A stretch of DNA of 64,000 nucleotides, taken from positions 15,376,001 through 15,440,000 of the forward strand of contig NC_088679.1 of NCBI RefSeq assembly GCF_950023065.1. The letters are read 5' to 3'. Under the pieces are notes generated by a model. It saw only the letters and a list, made by a program, of their open reading frames with translations. It was not told the DNA's origin and did not search any database. The DNA comes from Planococcus citri. Its lineage: Eukaryota > Arthropoda > Insecta > Hemiptera > Pseudococcidae. Below are positions 38,701-49,700 of the stretch, piece after piece (the stretch's first letter is position 1; the number at the start of each line of letters is the position of its first letter). The translations under genes and the position numbers were made by a program.

Positions 38701-40107
38701 CTTGTCCAGAATAGGTACATGAGAAAGTCATTTTTTGGGGTCAATTTCAAAAAATCCAAAGCACATTTAGATTAATTTCCAGCCCTCTTTGATCACACAG
38801 AAAAATTTCTCCACAAGCTACCTCTGCAGTTACTTTTGCTCATTTGACAAAATTCTGGGTCAGGTCACAAAATAAAGAGCCCCCTTTCAAATACTTTAGT
38901 TCGATGTTACTCGGTTCGTTTGAGCACCCTAAAAATACCATCTTTGTGTCTGTACACAGACCTAGGTACCTATATTCAATTTTTGCATTTTTCATTTTTT
39001 TCATCCTCTTTTTAGAGTTCCTACCCATCTAAAGTTTCCTTTATACTGCACCATGCTATTAAATGGAAATAGTGACATAGTATGGAGAAAATTATGGGCA
39101 ATCCATGATACGACCGATTCTGCTTTCGAAATTGAAATAATACTCTCAACAGCAGGATGCATAAACGACGAAAAATTGATGATGAGGTAAGAAATTATTT
39201 CTTGATAATTCCTTTTTGACTGTTAGATGAAAATCTAACATACTTACATCTTTTTTTTTTTTTTTGTTTTTTCATCTTGATACATTTATGATACAGTATT
39301 CTACAGAAATTAATTTCTGACAACAATCACGATATTCGTAAACAGAATAAAGTATTTGTGCTGCGATCTATTAGTCTAACATCGAATGGCCTGACAACTA
39401 CTCTTAATTTCATTGCCAATGTATTATCTAAACAAACGTGAGTAGATATAAATAGAATTTAGACTATGTAAAATCTGACGTCCGTGAAATTCGATCCATT
39501 CCTATCTACGTTGACTCACTGATAATTCGTCATTTCAATTTTGCTATATTCGTTTTACAGCAATCTGAATACAAATATTATTGCGAAATTGACCGCGATC
39601 GCCAAAAAAATCAAATTACAAATAAAATCTGAAGAACAAACAAAATTGGTAAGTATAACAAGTAAGATACAGTAGCATCGTTGCAAATAAATAGGTACTA
39701 TTGTGTCTGATAGAGCCACTAAGGTACAAAGTACATTATAAAAATGTACATACATTGAAAAAATATTACCTACGATAGAAGTAAACTTTTTTGCATGTAC
39801 TTCACAGTTGAAAAAATTGATAACTGATATGGATCAAGAAAACAAAAATTTCACCATGCTGTTAAATGCTTTGAAAAATGCGTATCAAGAAGGCACAAAA
39901 CGAATACAATTGAGCAAAAAAAGAATGGAAGAGTTGGAAAATTCGATTGAAAATTGCATGCAATCTTCGTCGTGTTTTGATTCAACCATTACAGCGGATG
40001 ATGAAGAAAAAAAGTCTTTCGCAACCAAACTACTACCTTCGTGTTGGTTAAGTGCATTTAATTTGAGTGTATTATTCATCTGTTTGAAGTCATTGTTTAC
40101 ATTTTAA
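29789..40107 (+). CDS. M1 aminopeptidase N, catalytically intact
   Basis: This zinc aminopeptidase removes N-terminal residues from peptides at the outer membrane surface. Fourteen exons: 29789-30210, 30327-30485, 33747-34046, 34429-34612, 34690-34846, 36510-36591, 36685-36871, 36949-37156, 37254-37528, 38156-38340, 39016-39186, 39297-39437, 39561-39648, 39808-40107. All junctions are GT-AG and the frame is open to TAA, giving 952 residues, normal for insect APNs. Residues 1-19 form a signal peptide. CFDEPRFRTKF marks the N-terminal domain. GAMEN is at 283-287, HELVH at 319-323 with the third zinc ligand E342, and the catalytic Tyr at 405 (TYQKGAS). GYYRVNYD opens the C-terminal ERAP1-like domain. 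The last 20-odd residues (LSVLFICLKSLFTF) are hydrophobic, as in GPI-anchored gut APNs. Intron 2 (3.3 kb) holds a LINE. Its neighbour at 43745 is a tandem duplicate with the same exon plan but no active site. Confidence 0.93.
30550..30655 (+). repeat. 55 bp tandem duplication in intron 2
   Basis: GATACAGATCTGGTGACGAA starts at 30550 and again at 30605, each copy ending CTGTTTTTCAGCTCGA. It lies just after exon 2 of aminopeptidase A. Both copies contain a TTTTTCAG that looks like an acceptor, but no exon follows. Confidence 0.8.
31190..33560 (-). mobile_element. Decayed LINE in intron 2 of aminopeptidase A
   Basis: The - strand reads reverse transcriptase landmarks from about 33560 down: LIPQQAGFHQGKSCTSQAT, FDLTAAYDTINHYLL (catalytic region A), a worn LPQGSV-like block leading to FNIYTNDQP, then YSRVWMC near 32690. 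After the nested MITE come KKIDFALNNTMRIVSGFL and a tail with a C-x-C...HLLIC-like end and LWGEMNDLVQRW. Stops and frameshifts abound. The YDTINH and IYTNDQP motifs fit a Jockey/R1-type element. It is antisense to the host gene. Confidence 0.8.
31744..32664. mobile_element. ACAACAAT-terminal MITE, copy 1 (inside LINE)
   Basis: The element interrupts the LINE between its YSRVWMC-like and KKIDFAL-like coding blocks. The right end (GCATGGTCATTGTTGTAC) and an internal hairpin of CCATCCACATCCGTCACTTT (about 32446) with its inverted partner (about 32610) are shared with 48713-49695. The sequence is packed with CATCGACAT and GTCGACATG motifs. No transposase frame. Confidence 0.75.
34270..34390 (+). 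repeat. Short dispersed repeat, copy in intron 3 of aminopeptidase A
   Basis: AGCTATTCGCTGATTGC followed by GATTGCAAGACAGTTTTTGC, then the ATTGGTTGAAGGTTGCATTG block. It carries a small internal duplication (GCTGATTGC twice). The copy ends about 40 bases before exon 4. Confidence 0.7.
35278..36018. mobile_element. Fold-back element with TTAGGGTGGAT ends
   Basis: The termini TTAGGGTGGAT and its complement at 36008-36018 define a 741 bp element in intron 5 of aminopeptidase A. Long inner arms also match in inverted orientation: GACCAAATTAAGCAGAGA near 35300 against TCTGCTGAATTTGGTC near 35965, and TCTCAAGGAGGATGCATTTT near 35381 against its relative near 35870. Related copies are at 10375-10990 and about 53080-53215. 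Confidence 0.75.
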
Positions 40108-40268
40108 TAGGTACTGAAATTTCTGTGAGAAAATTAATACCTTAGTTGACTCGAAAGTGATTTGAATGAGAATTATGGACTGAAGAAAGATGAAATGAAA
40201 ATTTCAAAATGTAATACCTACCTATTCATACAATTTATGTTAAAAAGTTTCAATAGAAAAATTACAAA

Positions 40269-40283
40269 AATAAAGAAAATAAA
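40269..40283 (+). promoter_or_regulatory. Polyadenylation signals of aminopeptidase A
   Basis: Two AATAAA hexamers (40269-40274 and 40278-40283) lie about 160 bases past the stop codon in an A-rich tail, a normal 3' UTR length. Confidence 0.6.
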
Positions 40284-40299
40284 AATGCTAACGAGATGA

Positions 40300-43150
40300 C
40301 TTTTTGATTTTTTTCAACTAAAAGTACAAATTTTGCTCCTTGGAGGGATACATTTGCTCTACATTATCAACGCCCTAAAGTTGTCATGTTTCATGAGACA
40401 AATTTTTCTAACTATATATTAGTAAAAATGAGTCGCGCCAGCGAGCTCCCTCCTCTCCTTCCCCTTTCCAATACTCAACAATATTTTTAAAAATCCGAAA
40501 AATTGAAATTTTTATGTTTTTTCAACGTCTCATGCTTAAACTTGCTCCATTTTCATTAGAAATCTTCTACACAATGAAAAAGTGGAACTTGTCCCCTCCC
40601 TCAAAAAATGTAAAAAATGAATATTTTCATGTTTATTTTCAAAAAAAAATGTAACCCTTGGATTTGGACCATCTTTGTCAGAAAAGCTCTATATTTTAAT
40701 GTTTCCACCTCCAAAGAAAATTTCAAAAATATCGAGAAATTGCCATAAGAACTGAAAAAATGAAAGAATTTTTTTTTTTTTGGGGGGGGAAGGGATGAAA
40801 TTTGACAGAAATTTTGTATAAAAAATAGGACTTTTGTTCAGAAAACTACGAAACAAGAGGAGGACTCACGGCAAAAGTCCATGCTTAATTCGGCAGTTTT
40901 GGCAAAAAGTCAAAAATTTCTGATCAATTTTGGCAAAAATTACGATCATTTGACTATTTCATCAAAAATTTACTTCCTGCGAATTTTGGCAAGAAAAGAT
41001 GACAACTTTTCGCCAACTCGTCAAAAATCGACTCTCTTAATTTTGACAAAAAACTGGAATTTTTTTACAATTTTGGCAAAAATTGGCTCGTTGGATAGTT
41101 TTTTTCAAAAATGGTCAATTTTTGACAATTCTGACAAAAATTGACTTTTCTTGACTATTTCTCCCAAAAATTGACGCTTAATGAGACATTTTGACTTCGA
41201 CAAACTTTGTTTGACCATTTTGCCAAAAATTGACTTCTTGGACGATTTTTCAAAAATCGTCATTTTTTGGCACTTTTTGACTATTTTTTCAAAAATTGAC
41301 ACTTTTTGAGACATTTTGACTTCGGAAAATTTTGTTTGACAATTTTGGCAAAAATTGGTCCCTTGGACAGTATTTTCCAAAAATGGTCAATTTTTGACAA
41401 TTCTGACAAAAATTGACTTTTCTTGACTATTTCTCCCAAAAATTGACGCTTATTGAGATATTTTGACTTCGCAAACTTGGTTTGACCATTTTGGTAAAAA
41501 TTGGGCCCTGAGACAATTTTTTCAAAAATGGTAATTTTTTGACAATTTTGACAAATATTGACTCTTTTTGACTATTTTTTTTAAAAATTGACACTTTTTG
41601 AGACATTTTGATTTCGGCAAATTTTGTTCAACAATTTTGGCAAAAATGTGCCCCTTGAACAATTTTTTCAAAAATCGCGACTTATTGACAACTTTGACAG
41701 AAATGGACACTTCTTGACTATTCCTTCAAGACTTTAGACTTTTTGAGACATTTCAACTTCGGAAAATTTTGTATGACAATTTTGGAAAAAATTAACCTCA
41801 AAAAATGGTCATTTTTTGACAATTTTGACAAAAATTGACACTTTTTGAGTATTTTTTCAAAAATTGACACTTTTTGAGACATTTTGACTCCGGAAAAGTT
41901 TGTTTCACAATTTTGGCAAAAATTGGCCCCTCGGACAGTTTTTTCCAAAAATTGACTTTTCTTGACTATTATTTTGACTTCGGCAAACTTTGACCATTTT
42001 GGCAAAAATTGGCCCCTGGGACGATTTTTTCAAAAATGGTAATTTTTTGACAATTTTGTCAAAAATTGACACTTTTTGAGACATTTTGACTTCGGAAAAT
42101 TTTGTTTGACAATTTTGGCAAAAATGTGCCCCTCGAACAATTTTTTCAAAAATCGTCACTTATTTGACAACTTTGACAGAAATTGACACTTTTTGACACA
42201 TTTTAACTTTGGAATTTTTTTTTTATAATTTTCGCAAAAACTTACCCCTTTTCGACAATTTTACTAAAAATGCACCTTCCTTGACTATTATCCCAATAAT
42301 TGACGATTTTTTTTGGCACTTTTTGACTTCGGCAAATTTGACAGAAAAAAAACAACATTATAAGCAAGTTGGCAAAAAAACAGGACTTTTAGAACAAAAA
42401 GATGCCTTTTAAAACAATTGAGGCAAAAATCAATTCTTTTTGGGGGTTTGAGGTCGAGAAGGGATAGAAAAAATTACGGACTTACAAATTTCAATAACTG
42501 GCGTACCCCCCCCCCTCCCTCTCATCCCCCAAACATGTAAAATTGGCGTGGAAGTATTTTGCTCAAAGACAACAAATTTTCAAACAATTCTTATGTACTA
42601 GCAGATATTAATTTGACATCTTTTCTTATATTTTTCAACTTCGAGGGCTTTATACAAGGGGATCAGCATCAGTTGGAGGGCCAAAAGAGGGTTTACTTGA
42701 AAATGGACTAATTTAGAAAAATTCTGCGCCTAAAAAAGAGCCAACGTCATTTATTAGGGTTCCAACGAAGGTGTTTTCTTAGAAACCAGGTTTTATAAAA
42801 CAGTTCTAATGTAGAAATGAAAAATGTTCAAAAAAATTTCCCTCATTTTGATGTACCTATTCTCATTTTTTGTGATTAATTTTTCCAACTTTGAGAGTCT
42901 CTTCACTAAGGAGTCGAATGGTTCAAAGGGCTGGAGAAAGTTACTTCTTGAAAAACAGATTATTTAGAAAAATTCTGATGCAGAAACAAAGAATTTTGAT
43001 GAATTGAATTCTTGGTCACTGTTTTAGTTTTTTTAATGGGGGGGGGGGGCTACAGGCACGATTTTTTTTTGCAGATAGAGGGAAAATAAAAAATAGAGCC
43101 AAGTATTTTTTCACTTGAGGTTGCAATTTTGATGAGTGGAAGGGTGAAAA
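40300..43150. repeat. Repeat block between the two aminopeptidase genes
   Basis: The whole intergenic spacer is repetitive. Its core is the GACAATTTTGGCAAAA array (about 40850-42440). It is bordered by a poly-G run (about 40782-40790) and a poly-C run (42507-42518) that pair as inverted flanks. The outer right part (about 42600-43110) is an inverted relative of sequence near 27230-27430, including a poly-G run near 43040. No coding sequence is seen. Confidence 0.6.
41181..42220. repeat. Tandem array, period roughly 110-148 bp
   Basis: The marker GAGACATTTTGACTTCGG recurs near 41181, 41311, 41453, 41601, 41744, 41876, 41968, 42078 and 42196. Between markers come TTGACAATTTTGGCAAAAAT and CCCTTGGACAGTTTTTTC blocks. 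The open frames on the - strand here (KMSQKVSIFEKIVKK-like) repeat with the array and are a by-product of it. Confidence 0.75.
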
Positions 43151-43744
43151 TTCCAAATTTGCACAATAAGGTACCTACACCCTAAGATTTACATAATATC
43201 TCATTACGTGAAATGCAATAATTTATGGAACAAAACCCCTAAAATGAAATTTTAATGAACACCAAAACTGAACTTGAAGGATAAACAATTTTTCAAGAAG
43301 AAAGTAAACAATTTTATGCCAAGTTGAGTGTACCATAATTATACACCACCACCTGATTTTTTTCGCTAACGTTGCATTTTTGCGAATAGGTACTGTAGAC
43401 AAACAGACCATGCGACGAAATACCTAATGGATAATAGATAAATAATATCTACATATAAATCGGTAATCACTCGAATGTTGAATGAATCATTAAAAACACC
43501 ATATCGGTGACTAATTTATTGACATTAATTGTGAAAATTCATCTATTATTCGCGTTCGACTAATGTTCACATGTGTTATCTTTTTATTAAAATTTTATCT
43601 GTTCTAAAGTACATTCTTCTCATGGTTTTATTTAGTCTCAGTGTGGAATTTATGTAAATAACAACGCGAATTAATAATTTAATATGATGTTTTAGTACAC
43701 CAGCTTCGCGTTTTCTTGATTTTGATTTTTTTTCGAAATAAAAA

Positions 43745-46700
43745 ATGCTTAAAATTTTCGTATTACTACTGTGCATCAGTACTATACAATTTGTTCGCGC
43801 TAATTTTCAAACAGAAGAACTTTTACCCGAACATGTTGAACCTATTTCATACGATTTGAAAATCATACCGAACGTGAACGCGTCTGTATTTTATGGTAGA
43901 GTGACCATCGATTTGAAAATAAAGGTTTCAACAAAGGTTATAAAATTACACTGCGGAAACTTCAGCGTAAGTGATTCAAAATTATCTGAGAAAGGTGAAC
44001 TAACGTCGATTTCGACACTATTCAAGAAAAGCAAGGATTACTGTACTATTACTAATTTTGAACCGCTAAGTACCGATTTGATTTACGTCTTGACATTGAA
44101 ATATGAAGGCAAGTTGACGGAAAATTCCAAAGGATTGTACCGGACTTCGTACGAATATAATAGTAAAAAGAAGTAAGTAGGTCATAGTTGTCTTACGAGC
44201 ATTCATAGACAATTGTTTAAATAGTAGGTAATAACATTCGAGTAAGTAATTATTTTTCATTTTGAAAGATCGTTGATTGCAATCAATTCACATGGTAGAG
44301 ACTTTTTCCCTTGCTTTGACGAACCACGTTTCAGAACACCTTTTACCATCTCCATTGCACGAAAACCGGATCAAAAAGTCTTATCTAATATGCCCTGCGA
44401 AACTTTTCGATCGCACAAGTATGTAACCCATATTTTAATAAAATTGTAGATCGAAGAGCAGGTAACTTAAGGTAATTTTTACAATTTTTTTCATTATTGC
44501 AGAGACGAAACCTTAGTTTGGGGCTCGTGTACTAAAACACCTCCACTACCTACTCATAAGATAGGATTCATAGTGGCAGAATTTCCACTAACAACGTCTC
44601 AGCCAGTCAATCACGTAAAAATCTGGGCCAAGCCAACAAATATGGCAGAAAATATTCAATACGCTTTGAATCAAGCTAACAAGACATTGAAGGAATTGGA
44701 AAATTTCATAAATTTGGCTTACAAGGCACCCAAACTTGATATCGTTATTACACCCGGAGAAATTCCACGAATAATGACAGAGAATTGGGGATTGTTTGTG
44801 TTTACGTAAGCGATGAACTAAACGTCATCATAATTTCAGTTTACCAATATTAATAATTATTAAAAATGTAGCAAAATATTTTTATAGGGAAATGAATTTA
44901 ATTTCTGCTGGAAAGAAAACGTCCGAATTGCAAAATAAAATCATAACAACTTCGCTGAGTCGTCAACTAGCTCGTCACTGGTTTGGAAGTCAAGTCACGC
45001 CGGCAGCTTTAGATTACATGTGGCTTACTGAAGCATTTGTCGGGTACATGGAATATTTAGTGACATCTTTGGTATAACTGAAAAATTTATACTTAGATAG
45101 AATACGACAATTTTAAACAATTTATTTATATGTGTTCTTTAAACTATTCAATAAAATAGGTAGAACCGAGTTGGAAAATTGACTCAACCTTTAACGTGGA
45201 AGTATTACAGGCTGCTTTGTGGGCAGAACTTACTAATAATTCACAAGCACTCACATCCTTGATAAAAAATCAATCGGGAATCGACAATAAAAAAGAATTT
45301 ATCAGACGATCAAAAGGTGAGACATTATTTTTACTCGAAAGCAAAAAGTAGGAAAATTAAAAATGTGTATTCTATAGGGGCATCAATTATCAGGATGTTG
45401 GAGCATATCATATCAAGAGGGTCATTAAGAAGCATAATTCACAAATATATCACAGATAGGTGAGCACTCATTTTTGTTATTCTTTGTACGAGTAACTGAA
45501 TTTTTCAATTATTTCCAATTCAAAATTTCTAGTCAGAAGACACACAATGGATCAGTAACGCCTGCAGACCTATTTAATGCTTTGAAATACCAGAATAACA
45601 TCGACTCATTTCCTTTGCCAGCAGAAATTTCCATCATCGATGTGATGAAAACCTGGATAGAAAATGATGGTTACCCGTTAATAAGAGTCGACCGAAATTA
45701 TCAGAATGGAAGTGTTGAAATTGAACAAGTCTGTACCTAACTAAACTGCTTATTTTCGTAGATGATACAGGGTGACCACAATATGAAGATGCCCACATTT
45801 TTTTTTCTTTTTTAACAATTCCGAAACCAAGAGCGCATGCAAAGTTGATTCAAAAAGAATAAATATAGATTAGACAAGCCAATTCGCTGATTGCAAGATA
45901 GTATTTGCATTTGCTTTCATTATACAGGGTGTCCGGGTAGTGGTGGTACAAACTTCAGATTTGAATATAACCGGGTACGAGTAAAAAAAAGTAAGATAAA
46001 CAAGTTGCCTATTTTAAAAATTGAAGGGGCGAAATACTTACATGTTCAAAATCTAAGAGTCAAGATCCAATTTTGACCAAGGGGGTTGTTAGTACTTCGA
46101 AAAATGAACCAAATCACCTATAATACATAACTTCTTACCCAACTTAATTAAAGTGGCTAAAAATGATTTTTAATTTCAAAAAATCACAATGAAAAAATGA
46201 ATACTTACTTCGTCGAAAAATAAACAAATTTTGTTATGATCGTTTTTTTTTCAAACTCTAAAATTTAAAAAGTTTTTGTAGCTCAAACATTTTTGATTTC
46301 CTAAAAATTTCATCAAATTTACAATTTTTAAGCTTTAAAAACTTCTTAAATTTTAGAGTCAGAAAAAAAAATGATTGTAACAAAATTTATGTTCATTGTT
46401 TGACGTATGTAGTATTCATTTCCACATTGATTTTTTTCACCATGATTGTCTGAATCTAAAACCATTTGTAGCCCCTTCAATTAGCAAGTTACATAAAAAG
46501 TCATAATAGGACATTTTTGTTCATTACCAATCAAAGTATGTACTACCAAGCCCCATGGTCAAAATTGGATTTTTGCTCCTAGATTTTTGAAAACGTATTT
46601 TGCCCCTTCATTTTGATTTTTGAAGATAGCCACACCTTCGCATAACCTTTTTTCTTAGTTGTACCCAGTTGTATCCAAATCTGATGCCCTTGTGATGTGC

Positions 46701-49700
46701 CCAAAGTATTTTGAGGATTTGGCTGAGTACCACTGCCCACAGCCTTTTCTGGACACCGATTTCCCCTAGGGCAGACACATTAGTCCTTTTCTCCATCCAT
46801 GAGCTCTGAATCATTCTCCTTCAGCACCACATCTCGAGCGCATTAATTTTTCTTCTGTCTCCATCGCGTACCATCCAGGTTTCTGATGTGTAGAGAAAAA
46901 CTGAGAAAACCAGAGCGTTTACAAGCCTTATCTTCAGTGTTGCTCACTGCTGCATTTGACCATATCTTCTTTAGGTGAGACATGGCGCTTTGTGTGATTT
47001 GAGCTCTGCATCTTATCTTAGCTTCACTGTCTACTTTGTTATCAACAATGGATCTCAGGTATACAAATTGATTCACCACTTTGATTCCTTCAATTTCCTG
47101 GATTTCAGGCGTGTTGTTCTCAGGCTGATTCACAATCATGATCTTCTTCTTCGCTTTATTCATCAGCAAGCCATATTTTGCACTAACCTCTTCCAGACAT
47201 TTCACAAAACCCGTCATATTTCTGACACTTGAGGAGATGAGGGCATCGACATTTTAGTTATATAGATGGCTACTCACATGCAAAATCCTCCCACCAGTTA
47301 TGTCACCAACTCTGCTGACTTCGAACTGTGAACAAATGCATTTGCACATGTCTCAGGAATTGATGCATGTATTAAAATATAAACACCACCAGTGCCACCA
47401 CTAATCCACCCACTAACAACAAAATACACACACATACACACATACATTTCCTGACGCATGTGCCCTATGCATTTGTTGACAGTTTAAAATCAACAGAGTT
47501 GGCGACAAAAGCAGTGGAATAATTTTGTGTTACAGTAGCCATCTAGATAATTAAAAGGCTGATGGATGAGGGTTGTGTCGTCAGCGTAGAGACGGTTTGA
47601 CAAGCAATAAACCTTTGATCTCCCATTCACCTGAGCCATCATTATTGGCACTTTCTGATCAAATTAGCTGCAACATCTCACAAATTATATATTCTCCATA
47701 TAGATTAAACAGGAGCAGGGATAGAATGCATCCTGTCATATCAATATAAAAATATTTCAAATACAAACATTACTAAACATCACTTTTGGCTCATGCACAA
47801 AAGGTTTACTGGATTTTGTTTCCAAAAAGTCTGCCTCAACTTATAGGTCAATTTTTAAACCTTGAAATATATTAGTCCATTTTGTACTTGAAGTTGATGT
47901 GTATCACTTATTACATAAAACGTTATTTGAAGCAATCTCACAATCATCCAATGTTTGCAACATTGTTTGGGGCAAAAATTAAACACTCTGTAATCTTTTT
48001 TTTACATTTCTAGGAAGATAATCCGCTACATGATCTCCCGCTCACTAATCGCTTAGTGGACAAACTAGCGATTTTCTACCTTAAAAACATAAAATATCTT
48101 ATAAAACAAGGGAGATAATGTGATCTTCAACCATTTTGAGTTACTTCCCTCGCTTCGCTCAGGAAATAAACCTCAAAATTTGTTGAAAATCACATTATCT
48201 CTTTAGTTGCATAATGTATTATTTTTTCAATATTAGGAACATCATCAACTTGTAAGTATGGGTGAAAGTTCAAGTCTTCCAATTAATATGTATATTTTAT
48301 CAAACAGACTTCCTTTTTAATCCTAAAGAAGCAGCATGGCACCTTACTGTACAGCATGGACTGACTTGAATTTCATCACAAATTCTCTCAGTACTTATGG
48401 TCAGGAGTAAGTTACACTGATTTTTGTGAACCCAGACACTTCCGATCAGATTGCTTTAGCTGTTCTTTGAAAATTTACAATCCATAATTGTTTACAGTTT
48501 TCCATGAAGGTACAAGTTTATGATAAGGAACTTTGAACTTGACATGCAAAGCTTGTTGAACTTTTGTTCATGATTTTTCCCAAATGCAAAATGCTCCTTC
48601 CCTCCTTCTTTATCAATTATAACAATCCATATATGGACTAATACCAATTTCTAAATAAAACTCTCTGGTTAGTACATACTTCAGGTTGAGCATGCATTCG
48701 TCATGATGCCCATACAACAATTGTAGACGTCGACATTTACATCGACTACGTTTTTTTCCAACATGATGATGGAAAAGTGACCAATAAGTTATTTAATAGG
48801 AATCTTCTGTCTGTAAAGAAGCCAGGTTAACGAAAATTTTTGAAATTTTCTCATTATTTCTGATACCTTGACATGCGATGTCGACATGTTGATGCAAAAT
48901 TCGATGCTCGAAATTTACATCCACAACTATGTCGACCAATTTTTCAGAATTGAAGTTTCTGTTTCAGTGCTTAAAAGCTCAGTAAACATTTGAAAAAATG
49001 ATCTTTGTTTGAAGGGAGAAAAATTTTTTAATAGCCTTGATAAAATTATTCACTTTTCCATAGTTTGGAGTTGTCGATGTTATGTCGATGTGAAAGTCGA
49101 TTGTCCATAAATACATCGACACTAACATCGACCAAATTTTCAAAGATTTCTCAAATTTGAAAAATTAAGTTGATATGGTGGATGTATTTGTTGATGTCGA
49201 ATTTCACATCAACATTAACATCGACATGAAAATGTATAGTTTAGTACTCTTAGATAACCTATTGCACCTTTCAGTACATATAAAGAGTTTAATGTTCAAC
49301 TATACTGAATATGGACTTTCTGTCTGTACTTCTTGGAGGTGGCCTCCGCGTCGATGCTGCTTTCGCTTTCAGCATGACCAATGGCCATCCAAGTGAGTAA
49401 GAGAAAATGATTTTTGGAAAAAAATTTCTATTTTGAAACTAAAATTTAACAGTTTTGCGTAGCTAGCTGGAGGTCGTCGTAAATTTTGATGCCAATGTCG
49501 ATCCATCCACATCCGTCACATTTGGACTCCACATGTCGATGTAAATTTCGACCCTGTGTGGAGCCAATTGTCGACATAAATGCCGATCAACATTGGTCGA
49601 CACAGAGTCGAAATTCACATCAACATGTGGCATCCAAAAGTGACGGATGTGGATGGGTCGACATTCACATCGAAATTAGCATGGTCATTGTTGTATGGGT

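Noticed and set aside
41105..42159. Set of similar - strand frames (KMSQKVSIFEKIVKK-like) resembling a repeat protein
   Set aside because: They follow the period of the AT-rich tandem array and have no common start, splice plan or length.
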